Positions 1-6,167 of a stretch of DNA of 15,866 nt are shown here, one piece after another (positions within the stretch are counted from its first letter, which is position 1; every line of letters begins with the position of its first letter). The position numbers were made by a program, and so were the translations under genes. The stretch is from UBA3071 sp965369635 (GTDB lineage: Bacteria > Chloroflexota > Anaerolineae > UBA3071): positions 1 through 15,866 of the forward strand of contig CBDURC010000044.1 of assembly GCA_965369635.1 (NCBI GenBank), read 5' to 3'. A model generated the notes under the pieces. It saw nothing but the letters and a program-made list of their open reading frames with translations, was not told the origin of the DNA and did not search any database.

Positions 1-15
1 CTCCACACACGTCCA

Positions 16-47
16 CCAGTCTACCGGTTTCCCAATCTACCAGCACC
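16..47 (+). repeat. Octamer repeat array upstream of the first gene
   Basis: Four consecutive 8-bp units are in phase: CCAGTCTA, CCGGTTTC, CCAATCTA, CCAGCACC. The same octamer family, including an identical CCAATCTA unit, occurs at 11665-11712 upstream of another glycosyltransferase. Both arrays sit just before a gene start. The array may extend left of the window, since the first 15 bases are similarly C/A-rich. No function can be assigned. Confidence 0.7.
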
Positions 48-52
48 CCGAC

Positions 53-81
53 TTGGGCTCTGCACCCTTCTGGGGTACAAT
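53..81 (+). promoter_or_regulatory. Putative promoter for the 1203-residue fusion gene
   Basis: A -35-like TTGGGC (53-58) and a -10-like TACAAT (76-81) are separated by exactly 17 bp. The ATG at 91 begins 9 bp after the -10 box, so a transcript starting 7-9 bp past the -10 would be leaderless or nearly so. No well-spaced Shine-Dalgarno is seen, which agrees with this. The -35 box is only a partial match. Confidence 0.5.
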
Positions 82-90
82 GGCGAGGCT

Positions 91-3000
91 ATGAGAACCC
101 CTTGGAAGCGGATCATCCAGGTCGTCGTGCTGCTCCTGGCACTAGGATTCCTGGCCGCCTTGCTGGCCAGCCAATGGCAGGCGCTGCAAGCATACGAATG
201 GCGGATCGAGCCGGGTTGGGCACTTCTGGCGCTGATCGGGCTGGGGCTGGGCTGGCTCTGGGAAGTAGGGCTGTGGCGCTACATCCTGGGCAGCCTCGGT
301 GGCTCGTTGCGCTACTGGCAAGCGCTGCGAATCTGGTTCCTCTCCAACATCGTCCGCTACATCCCCGGCAACGTGTGGCAGTTCCTGAGCATGGTAGAAC
401 TGGCAGCCGAGCAGGGAGTCGGCCGCCTGGCCACGCTGACCAGCATAATGCTGCACCAGGCGATCTCCACCGCCGCCGGGCTGGCGCTGGCCGCGCTCTA
501 CTTCGCCTGGGCCGGGGAAGGAGTCTGGTTCGCCCGCCTGCGCCCGTTCCTCTACGGACTGCCGCTGGGTCTGTTGCTGCTCCAACCGCGCCTTCTGGAG
601 CGAGGGCTGAACTGGCTGTTGGCGCGCTTGCGACGGCCACCGCTGCGAGTGACGCTCACCTGGGCGCAGATCTGGGCGCTGCTCGGGGGCTATGCCATCG
701 TCTGGCTGGTGATGGGCGCAAGCTTCGCCGCCCTGGTGCGAGCGATCACGCCGGTGGCCTGGGCGCAACTGCCGACGCTGGTAGCCGTCTTCACAGCCGC
801 CTACGTCATCGGTTTCCTGAGCCTGCTGACCCCCAGTGGCCTGGGCGTACGCGAAGGAGTCATGACGCTGCTGTTGGCGACCACACTTCCGGCCGGGGTT
901 GCAGCAGTCGTGGCCATTGTTGCCAGGCTGTGGATGGTGGTGGGGGAATTGATTGGCGCCGGTGTTTTGTTGCTTGTAGGTACTAGAGATCGGGTATTGG
1001 GTATTGGGCACCGAGTCACAAGGCTCAAACCCCGAAACTCCAATATCCAGCATCAGATACCCAATACCCAGTACCCAATATCCAATACCCAGCACCCAGT
1101 ATCCAATACCCAATATCACCTCCCCCGCCTGCTGCTTCTGACCCTCATATTGGCCTACACCATCGGCTTCAGCACACTGTCCATCAGGCTGCACCAGGCG
1201 CACCTCACGCACACCGCCGACCTGGGGCAGATGGACCTGGCCATCTGGAACACCAGCCGCGGCCGGTTCGTGCAGGAGACCAAGCACGACTTCGTCAGCA
1301 CGCGGCTCACCGACCACGTGGAACCCATCTTCGCCCCCGTGTCGCTCATCTTCTGGCTGTGGAACGACGTGCGGGCGCTGCTCATCCTCCAGTCCTTCGC
1401 TCTAGCGATTGGCGCCCTGCCCGTTTTCTTGCTTGCTCGGTTCAGAGTTCGGGGTTCAGGGTTCGGGGTTCGGAGAAGCGAGGAGTGGCTAGGTCTGCTG
1501 TTTGCCTTCGCCTACCTGATGTTCCCCGCGCTGCAAGCGGCCAACCTGACCGAGTTTCACGCCATTCCCCTCGCTGTCCCGTTCATCCTATTCGCCTTCT
1601 GGTTTGCCGAACGCGGCCAATGGGGCCGCTTCGCCGTCGCCAACATCCTGCTCATGGCTGTCAAGGAAGAGGCGGCGCTCCTGGCCTTCATGCTCGGCCT
1701 CTATGTCATCGCCAAATCCCAAATCCCAAGTCTCAAATCACGCATTACGCATTGCGAATTACGGATTACGAATTCGCCAAGAGGGTTAGCGACAGGAACC
1801 CTGATAGTTCTGCTCAGTCTCGCCTGGTTTTACACTACCACCTTCATCATCATCCCCCGCCACGCCGCGCCGGTGTACGGCGACGCCGCTTCGGTCTACT
1901 TCCAGCGCTACGGCGAGCTGGGTGATAGCGTCGCCGACATCGCACGCAGCCTGGTGACACGGCCCGGCCTCGTCTGGCGCACGGTGACGGAGCCGCTGCG
2001 GCTGCGCTACCTGGCGGGGCTGCTGGCCGCCGTCGGCTTCCTGCCGCTGCTGGCACCCGATATCCTGCTCCTCGGCGCGCCGCTGCTGGCCGCCAACCTG
2101 CTCAGCTCCTATGCCGCGCAGTATTCCGGCGAGTTCCACTACTCCGCCCCGCTGGTGCCCTACTTCGTCGTGGCCGCACTGTTCGGCGCTGGCCGTCTGC
2201 TGCGCTGGGCCCGCGCCCGAAACCCCAAAACCGAAACCTGGAACCCGCAGCGCTCAGCCTGCCTGGGCTGCCTCTTGATATGGACGCTCGCCTGGAGCGT
2301 CGGCTGGCAGGCCGCCTGCGGCTACACGCCAATCGGTCGTGAGTTCCGCTGGCCGGAGGTGACTGAACATCAGCGCCTGCTGGCCCGCTTCGCCGCTCAG
2401 GTCCCCGAACAGGCACCCGGCAGCACGACGCCGCCGCTCTATCCCCACCTCAGCCATCGGGAGAAGCTGTACGAGTTCCCCTACCTGGCCGACGCCGAGT
2501 GGGCCTTGCTCGACGTCAGCGGCACCACCGACATGCACCCTGTGGCGCTGCGCGACCGGGTGCAACAGATGCTCGCTTCGGGCGAGTGGGGCGTGACGGA
2601 CGCTGCCGACGGCTACCTGCTGCTGCAGCGCGGACAGGGAAGCGCACAACTGCCGGAGGCCTTCTACGACTTCGCCCGCGTGGCAGATCCGCAGCCGCAG
2701 CACGCGGCCGACCTCACCTTCGGCGGCGAGTTGCGTTTCCTGGGTTACGACGTTGTGGATGATGCCAAGTGGCGGCTCACTCATGTGCGCACCTACTGGC
2801 AAGCGCTGGGGCCGCTGCCTGCCGAATTGCGGGTCATCCCCTTCTTCGTCGCCGCCGACGGCACGGTGGTGGAAGACACGACGGCACGGCCGCCGGTGGC
2901 CCCGCTGTGGTATCCGCTGCAGCAGTGGACACAGGGCGAGACGGTGGTCGTGGAGACACTGCCCTGGTTCCTGCCCCGCCGCTGGGGACTGGCGGTAGGG

Positions 3001-3702
3001 GTGTTGCAGGGCGAGAACTGGGAGCAGCCAGAGCACCGCTGGCTGCTGGAGGCCACGCCGGGCGTGCGCTCATTCGTGCGCTCGTTCGAAGGAGACACCT
3101 GGGCGCTGGTGGGACTCTTCGAGCGGCAAGACGGTGAGTTGCGACCGGTGATGGAGGAAGCACCGGGTCAGCCGGCCGTACCGCTGCGTGCCGATTTCGG
3201 CTTGACTGAGCTCGCCGAAGTCGGCGGCGGATTTCAGTTATTGGGCCACGATGGCTTTCCCGATAGACTGGCCGCCGGCCAACCATTGCGGCTGACGCTG
3301 CACTGGCAGGCGGCGCAGCCACCACCACTCGACTACAGCCTCTTCCTGCATCTGCGCCATCTGAGCGATGGGGCCGACCACACGATAGCGCAGCACGACA
3401 GCCAGCCGACGTGGTACGGCCCGCAGCCGACGACGACCTGGACGCCAGGCCAGCCCAGGCGCTCGGCCCATACGCTGCATCTCCCCGGCGACGCGCCCGC
3501 AGGCGAATACCGGCTGGTGCTCGGCGTGTACGACCGGCAGACGCTAGAGCGGTTGTCGCTCTTGGGCGAGGATGGGCAGCCAGTGGACAACGAGTTCGAG
3601 CTGGGCCGCGTGCGCCTGCAGGCAGCAAGCGAGGCACCGACGACGGACCTCTGCTGCGCTATGCTACCAGAATGCTGCGTTTCGGTTGAGAACGCGGACT
3701 GA
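91..3702 (+). CDS. Fusion membrane protein: YbhN/UPF0104-like domain, DUF2079 domain, two C-terminal beta modules
   Basis: This 1203-residue protein has three parts. Residues 1-300 resemble the lysylphosphatidylglycerol synthetase transmembrane / YbhN flippase-like family: many hydrophobic helices, a RYIPGNVWQ motif near residue 90 and TPSGLGVREG near residue 250. Residues about 345-860 resemble DUF2079, a GT-C-like multispanning family, with TADLGQMDLAIWN near residue 378 and further helices. Residues about 877-1190 hold two beta-rich modules, each beginning FG...LG(Y/H)D and having Trp-rich strands. The same module type ends the GT-C protein at 6168-9089. The likely role is transfer or flipping of lipid-linked sugars at the membrane (inference). 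Four arrays of 7-bp repeats are translated in frame at residues about 317-342, 451-462, 541-562 and 710-719. The first lies at the junction of the two membrane domains, and the others lie in short basic loops between helices. The C-terminus (about residues 1183-1203) is oddly Cys-rich and may be a read-through past an older stop. The 91 start is supported by the promoter position. Confidence 0.85.
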   Translation: MRTPWKRIIQVVVLLLALGFLAALLASQWQALQAYEWRIEPGWALLALIGLGLGWLWEVGLWRYILGSLGGSLRYWQALRIWFLSNIVRYIPGNVWQFLSMVELAAEQGVGRLATLTSIMLHQAISTAAGLALAALYFAWAGEGVWFARLRPFLYGLPLGLLLLQPRLLERGLNWLLARLRRPPLRVTLTWAQIWALLGGYAIVWLVMGASFAALVRAITPVAWAQLPTLVAVFTAAYVIGFLSLLTPSGLGVREGVMTLLLATTLPAGVAAVVAIVARLWMVVGELIGAGVLLLVGTRDRVLGIGHRVTRLKPRNSNIQHQIPNTQYPISNTQHPVSNTQYHLPRLLLLTLILAYTIGFSTLSIRLHQAHLTHTADLGQMDLAIWNTSRGRFVQETKHDFVSTRLTDHVEPIFAPVSLIFWLWNDVRALLILQSFALAIGALPVFLLARFRVRGSGFGVRRSEEWLGLLFAFAYLMFPALQAANLTEFHAIPLAVPFILFAFWFAERGQWGRFAVANILLMAVKEEAALLAFMLGLYVIAKSQIPSLKSRITHCELRITNSPRGLATGTLIVLLSLAWFYTTTFIIIPRHAAPVYGDAASVYFQRYGELGDSVADIARSLVTRPGLVWRTVTEPLRLRYLAGLLAAVGFLPLLAPDILLLGAPLLAANLLSSYAAQYSGEFHYSAPLVPYFVVAALFGAGRLLRWARARNPKTETWNPQRSACLGCLLIWTLAWSVGWQAACGYTPIGREFRWPEVTEHQRLLARFAAQVPEQAPGSTTPPLYPHLSHREKLYEFPYLADAEWALLDVSGTTDMHPVALRDRVQQMLASGEWGVTDAADGYLLLQRGQGSAQLPEAFYDFARVADPQPQHAADLTFGGELRFLGYDVVDDAKWRLTHVRTYWQALGPLPAELRVIPFFVAADGTVVEDTTARPPVAPLWYPLQQWTQGETVVVETLPWFLPRRWGLAVGVLQGENWEQPEHRWLLEATPGVRSFVRSFEGDTWALVGLFERQDGELRPVMEEAPGQPAVPLRADFGLTELAEVGGGFQLLGHDGFPDRLAAGQPLRLTLHWQAAQPPPLDYSLFLHLRHLSDGADHTIAQHDSQPTWYGPQPTTTWTPGQPRRSAHTLHLPGDAPAGEYRLVLGVYDRQTLERLSLLGEDGQPVDNEFELGRVRLQAASEAPTTDLCCAMLPECCVSVENAD
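992..1116 (+). repeat. In-frame heptamer array with an inverted arm, at the domain junction
   Basis: Eleven consecutive 7-bp units of the CCAATAC type (variants CCAATAT, CCAGTAC, CCAGCAC) run from 1040 to 1116 without a phase slip. A short inverted copy (GGGTATT twice, then GGG) lies at 992-1008, so the region could form a hairpin. The units contain no stop codon in any forward frame. Because 7 is not a multiple of 3, the translation is a 7-residue repeat with I-P-N-T-Q-Y and I-S-N-T-Q character. The array separates the UPF0104-like and DUF2079 domains of the host protein. Confidence 0.9.
1440..1474 (+). repeat. In-frame heptamer array 2 in the fusion gene
   Basis: Five 7-bp units in phase: GTTCAGA, GTTCGGG, GTTCAGG, GTTCGGG, GTTCGGA. 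They are translated as a basic, Gly/Arg-rich linker (RFRVRGSGFGVRR) between two predicted helices of the DUF2079 domain. By the positive-inside rule the loop would face the cytoplasm. Confidence 0.85.
1713..1774 (+). repeat. In-frame double heptamer array 3 in the fusion gene
   Basis: Four units of one heptamer (CAAATCC twice, CAAGTCT, CAAATCA; 1713-1740) are followed, after CGC, by four and a half units of a second heptamer (ATTACGC, ATTGCGA, ATTACGG, ATTACGA, ATT; 1744-1774). Both are stop-free in the coding orientation, whereas the reverse orientation of the second would contain TAA. The product is a polar, basic loop between a helix ending LGLYVIA and one starting GTLIVLLSL. Confidence 0.9.
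2218..2245 (+). repeat. In-frame heptamer array 4 in the fusion gene
   Basis: Four 7-bp units in phase: CGAAACC, CCAAAAC, CGAAACC, TGGAACC. They are translated as the basic loop segment RNPKTETWNP between two predicted membrane helices of the DUF2079 domain. This is the shortest and most degenerate of the four arrays in this gene. Confidence 0.65.
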
Positions 3703-3734
3703 AGACCAGACTCCAAGAAGCAAGAGAGGGACTG

Positions 3735-4661
3735 ATGAATTGCGTGGTATTTGGTGGAGAAGGGTTCATTGGATCGCATTTGGTAGACAAGTTAGCCGAC
3801 TCGGGGCACGATGTGACAGTATTCGATAAGCGGAGGAACGCCCTCCTGACGTCTCGACCTGCAGCGAAATTCATCTGCGGGGACCTTGCAGACCAATCCG
3901 CGGTTGAGACAGCAACGCGAGGGGCGGATGTCGTGTTTCACCTGATTGGAACCACAGTCCCCCAAACCTCCAACGAGGATCTCTTCTTTGACTTTCAGTC
4001 GAATGTGACGTGGACGATCCGCCTTCTGCAAGCCTGTACTCGGTCCCGGGTAGGAAAAGTGGTGTTTCTTTCGTCGGGTGGCACAGTGTATGGCATCCCC
4101 CACGAGGTCCCCATTCCAGAGACACATCCGACCAATCCGATCTGCTCCTACGGTCTTACCAAGCTTGTTGTTGAGAAATACCTGACGCTTTTCCACCATC
4201 TGTATGGACTAGACTATGCTGTGCTCCGATGCGCCAATGCGTATGGAGAAAGGCAGAACCCCGATGGTAGGCAGGGAGCCATTGCCGTCTTTCTGGGACG
4301 CATGGTGCGGAATCTGCCCATTGTGGTGTGGGGAAATGGCGAGGTGACACGCGATTATGTATACGTTCGAGATGCAGTGCGCGCCCTGGAGATGGCCGCG
4401 CTGGCCTCGATTAAACCACGAGTGCTCAACATAGGAAGTGGTGTTGGTTTCTCCATAAGGCAACTTCTCGAAGTCGTCGAAGAAGTTGTCGGCCAAGCAC
4501 CGATCATTGAGTATTCCGATCCCAGAAGATATGACGTGCCGGTCAATGTTCTGGACATCTCACTCGCCCAAAGGGTCTTGGGATGGAAACCACAGTTCGA
4601 GTTGAGGTCAGGACTAGAGCGCACCTGGAATTGGATCCAGTATTGGGCGAAAACGCAATAA
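3735..4661 (+). CDS. NAD-dependent sugar-nucleotide epimerase/dehydratase (extended SDR, GalE-like)
   Basis: The 308-residue length fits the extended short-chain dehydrogenase family acting on nucleotide sugars in the cytoplasm. Visible features are the N-terminal Rossmann glycine motif G7-x-x-G10-F-I-G13, an acidic residue after the second strand (D31) favouring NAD, the SSGGTVYG strand at 113-120, and the catalytic pair Y139-x-x-x-K143. The substrate cannot be decided; UDP-glucose/galactose 4-epimerase-like or dTDP-sugar enzymes are possible. The start has a GAGAGGGA Shine-Dalgarno at 3724-3731. The gene begins 32 bp after the fusion gene, so co-transcription is likely. By eye its GC is near 52%, clearly below the flanking glycosyltransferase genes, which suggests a separate origin. 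It probably supplies the activated sugar for this locus (inference). Confidence 0.88.
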   Translation: MNCVVFGGEGFIGSHLVDKLADSGHDVTVFDKRRNALLTSRPAAKFICGDLADQSAVETATRGADVVFHLIGTTVPQTSNEDLFFDFQSNVTWTIRLLQACTRSRVGKVVFLSSGGTVYGIPHEVPIPETHPTNPICSYGLTKLVVEKYLTLFHHLYGLDYAVLRCANAYGERQNPDGRQGAIAVFLGRMVRNLPIVVWGNGEVTRDYVYVRDAVRALEMAALASIKPRVLNIGSGVGFSIRQLLEVVEEVVGQAPIIEYSDPRRYDVPVNVLDISLAQRVLGWKPQFELRSGLERTWNWIQYWAKTQ

Positions 4662-4687
4662 GAACATCTCCCTTGCTGTGCGAGTAT

Positions 4688-4716
4688 TCGACAAACAGCG
4701 TGAATCGTGGTATAAT
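4688..4716 (+). promoter_or_regulatory. Near-consensus promoter for the DUF104/PIN toxin-antitoxin pair
   Basis: TCGACA (4688-4693, one mismatch to TTGACA), a 17-bp spacer and a perfect TATAAT (4711-4716) are present. Transcription would begin near 4723, giving a leader of about 50 nt before the ATG at 4775. Confidence 0.75.
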
Positions 4717-4737
4717 TCAAGGAGATCACGATTTCAC
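4700..4737. promoter_or_regulatory. Inverted repeat flanking the -10 box, putative operator
   Basis: GTGAATCGTG (4700-4709) and CACGATTTCAC (4727-4737) are inverted copies, identical except for one extra base. The arms sit on either side of TATAAT. Autoregulation by the antitoxin or toxin-antitoxin complex binding such a site is typical of type II modules, so this is a likely operator (inference). Confidence 0.6.
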
Positions 4738-4774
4738 TTGGAGAGCAGCCCCGGGAGCTGCCGGGAGGTGGACT

Positions 4775-5062
4775 ATGAGCTTGCTATCTGTCAGGGGAGT
4801 TTACGAGAACGGCGTTGTGCGTCTGCTGTCACCGGTTGAGGTGAAGGGCAAGTTCGACCTGATCGTCACCTTCGTTGAGCCTATCGAGGAAGATGGGAGA
4901 GAAGCTGTCGAGGAACATGAGGCACAAGAACCACCTGCGATGCGCTTTTTCAGCATGTGGGCCGATCTGACACCCGATGAGGAAGCGGCCCTGGAAGAAG
5001 GCATGAAGCGCGGCGATTGGTTTGCCGGGCGATCTGAGATCGACTGGGACAGCGGCCAATGA
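4775..5062 (+). CDS. Antitoxin of a PIN toxin pair, DUF104 (AF2212-like) type
   Basis: This 95-residue protein begins with a stretch (SVRGVYENGVVRLLSPVEV) typical of the DUF104 / AF2212-like antitoxin family, where VYENGV..PL is the hallmark. The middle is acidic, and the C-terminal part (about residues 55-95: Trp, acidic residues, a WADLTPDEEAALEEG helix) is where such antitoxins bind and block the PIN toxin. The ATG at 4775 is chosen because GGGAGGTG (4763-4770) lies at proper spacing; the frame is open further upstream, but that part lies over the promoter. Its stop overlaps the start of the toxin gene as ATGA, giving translational coupling. It should neutralise the toxin and, with the operator at 4700-4737, repress its own promoter (inference). 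Confidence 0.75.
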   Translation: MSLLSVRGVYENGVVRLLSPVEVKGKFDLIVTFVEPIEEDGREAVEEHEAQEPPAMRFFSMWADLTPDEEAALEEGMKRGDWFAGRSEIDWDSGQ

Positions 5063-5463
5063 GACGGAAAATGCTCGACACAGACACGATTTCCCTCATC
5101 CTACGTGGTGATGAGCGTTTGCGTCAGCCAGCCGAGGCCTATTTGCGCCAGTTTCGGCGGTTCACCACGGGGCTGATCAACTGTTTTGAACTGCTTCGCG
5201 GGTTGCGCTTTCGCGACGCGCACCGTCGCCTCCGACAGCTTGACGAATTTGTCAGCGATAGTGAGATCCTTGCCATTGACTGGGCTGTGATTGATATAGC
5301 GGCTGACATGTATGCCAATTTGCGCCGCCAAGGTGAGATACTCCCCGATGCTGACATCCTCGTCGCCGCTACAGCCCTCGCCAACGATTGCGTTCTGGTG
5401 ACCGGCAACGAAAAACACTTTCGACGTATCAAGGGGTTGGAAGTCGAGAACTGGCTGTCCTGA
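5059..5463 (+). CDS. PIN-domain ribonuclease toxin (VapC-like)
   Basis: The 134-residue protein matches the PIN family in length and in its acidic residues: D7 and D9 in MLDTDTISLIL, E44 in INCFELLRGL, D97/D99 in ILPDADILVAATAL, and the late VTGNEKHFRRIKGLEVENW segment. These residues bind Mg2+/Mn2+ and cut RNA; VapC toxins usually cleave tRNA or rRNA, but the target here is unknown. The gene overlaps the antitoxin by 4 bp (ATGA). It runs convergently into the RelE-like toxin gene, with only 27 bp between their stops. All catalytic positions appear intact, so it is probably active. Confidence 0.88.
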   Translation: MRRKMLDTDTISLILRGDERLRQPAEAYLRQFRRFTTGLINCFELLRGLRFRDAHRRLRQLDEFVSDSEILAIDWAVIDIAADMYANLRRQGEILPDADILVAATALANDCVLVTGNEKHFRRIKGLEVENWLS

Positions 5464-5490
5464 GACGGCTGCCACCTTCGGCACGGTTCG

Positions 5491-5754
5491 TCAGCGCCGA
5501 TAAACCTCTCTGCGGCGCGAGACGGCCAGGATGACCACCAGTTGCTGGGCATCATCCACATCGTATATGACGCGATAGTCTCCAACCCGTATCCTCCACG
5601 CGCCGCGCATCGCTCCCATCAGCTTCCGTGCCCCCCGAGGGCGGGGGTTTTCTGCCAGCTTTCGTATGGCTCGGATGGTCCGCTCCCTCACCCCGCCGGG
5701 CAGATTGGCAATCTCCTTCTCCACGCGACGGGAGGCTGTCTCGACCCTATGCAC
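5491..5754 (-). CDS. RelE/ParE-family toxin
   Basis: The 87-residue product carries the RelE/ParE signature: an N-terminal helical half (ASRRVEKEIANLPGGVRERTI), then PRPRGARKLMG, WRIRVGDYRVIYDV and the C-terminal SRRREVYRR. The final motif is usually HRREVYR; here the His position is Ser. RelE members cut mRNA in the ribosome A site, and ParE members inhibit gyrase; the sequence looks closer to the RelE side. The GTG at 5754 is chosen because GGAGAGG lies 4 bp upstream on this strand and the conserved fold begins there. Its start overlaps the antitoxin gene end by 8 bp, a usual arrangement for coupled toxin expression. Confidence 0.85.
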   Translation of the reverse strand: MHRVETASRRVEKEIANLPGGVRERTIRAIRKLAENPRPRGARKLMGAMRGAWRIRVGDYRVIYDVDDAQQLVVILAVSRRREVYRR

Positions 5755-6037
5755 GTTGCCTCTCCAGTTCAGCAACGAAGGATTCGAAGTCCCGCCCCGG
5801 GGCATGAGCATGAGCTTCACGCTCTGCCTGGAGCCTGCGACCCAGCACGCTGTCCAGTTCGTCCTCTCGATCCTCCAGAAGGTCCATCATGGCGTTGTAG
5901 CGGTCAATGGGCAGCAGAACGGCCTCAGCCTTGCTGTAGCGAGTGATGAAGATAGGCTCTCCTGTCTCTGAGAGCTGCCTCAAGACCGAAGCGATCTTAT
6001 CCCGCATCTGGCTGGTGGGCAGAATGGTCACAGCCAT
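5747..6037 (-). CDS. Phd/YefM-family antitoxin
   Basis: This 96-residue protein has the Phd/YefM layout: an N-terminal DNA-binding part (TILPTSQMRDKIASVLRQLSETGEPIFITRYSKAEAVLLPIDRYNAM) and an acidic, charged C-terminal helix that would wrap the toxin. The start at 6037 is fixed by a strong Shine-Dalgarno (AAAGGAGGTGAT, complement of 6042-6053) 4 bp before it. The frame is open further upstream, but that would lie across the promoter. It is the first gene of the minus-strand pair and should repress that promoter together with the toxin (inference). Confidence 0.87.
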   Translation of the reverse strand: MAVTILPTSQMRDKIASVLRQLSETGEPIFITRYSKAEAVLLPIDRYNAMMDLLEDREDELDSVLGRRLQAEREAHAHAPGRDFESFVAELERQRA

Positions 6038-6064
6038 ATGTATCACCTCCTTTGTACAACAGAG

Positions 6065-6093
6065 ATGATATATCACTTCGCACCGTTTGTCAA
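6065..6093 (-). promoter_or_regulatory. Consensus-like promoter for the Phd/RelE pair
   Basis: On the minus strand, TTGACA (complement of 6088-6093) and TATCAT (complement of 6065-6070) are separated by 17 bp. The start point would be near 6058, about 20 nt before the antitoxin ATG at 6037. It is divergent from the promoter at 6132-6160. Confidence 0.8.
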
Positions 6094-6131
6094 ATGGGCT
6101 GCTGTTGCGAGTCCTTCCACTGCAGAATGAT

Positions 6132-6160
6132 TTGCCCGCTTCCCTGATGCATGGTATCAT
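6132..6160 (+). promoter_or_regulatory. Promoter for the GT-C glycosyltransferase, leaderless
   Basis: TTGCCC (6132-6137), a 17-bp spacer and TATCAT (6155-6160). Transcription would start at about 6167-6168, on the ATG at 6168. This decides between several in-frame starts for the gene. Confidence 0.55.
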
Positions 6161-6167
6161 CTCGACA

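Noticed and set aside
1040..1116. CRISPR-like array
   Set aside because: The units are 7 bp with no spacers and no cas gene nearby; it is a simple tandem repeat.
142..1317. 391-residue open frame on the minus strand
   Set aside because: It is the shadow of the fusion gene: very Gln/Gly/Arg-rich, no domain, and the repeat array makes it open by lacking stops.
5464..5490. Bidirectional terminator between the convergent toxin genes
   Set aside because: No convincing stem or T-run was found in the 27 bp.
6087..6167. Earlier TTG start of the GT-C gene at 6087
   Set aside because: It would lie upstream of the gene's own promoter and inside the divergent promoter of the antitoxin; the extension has no conserved character.
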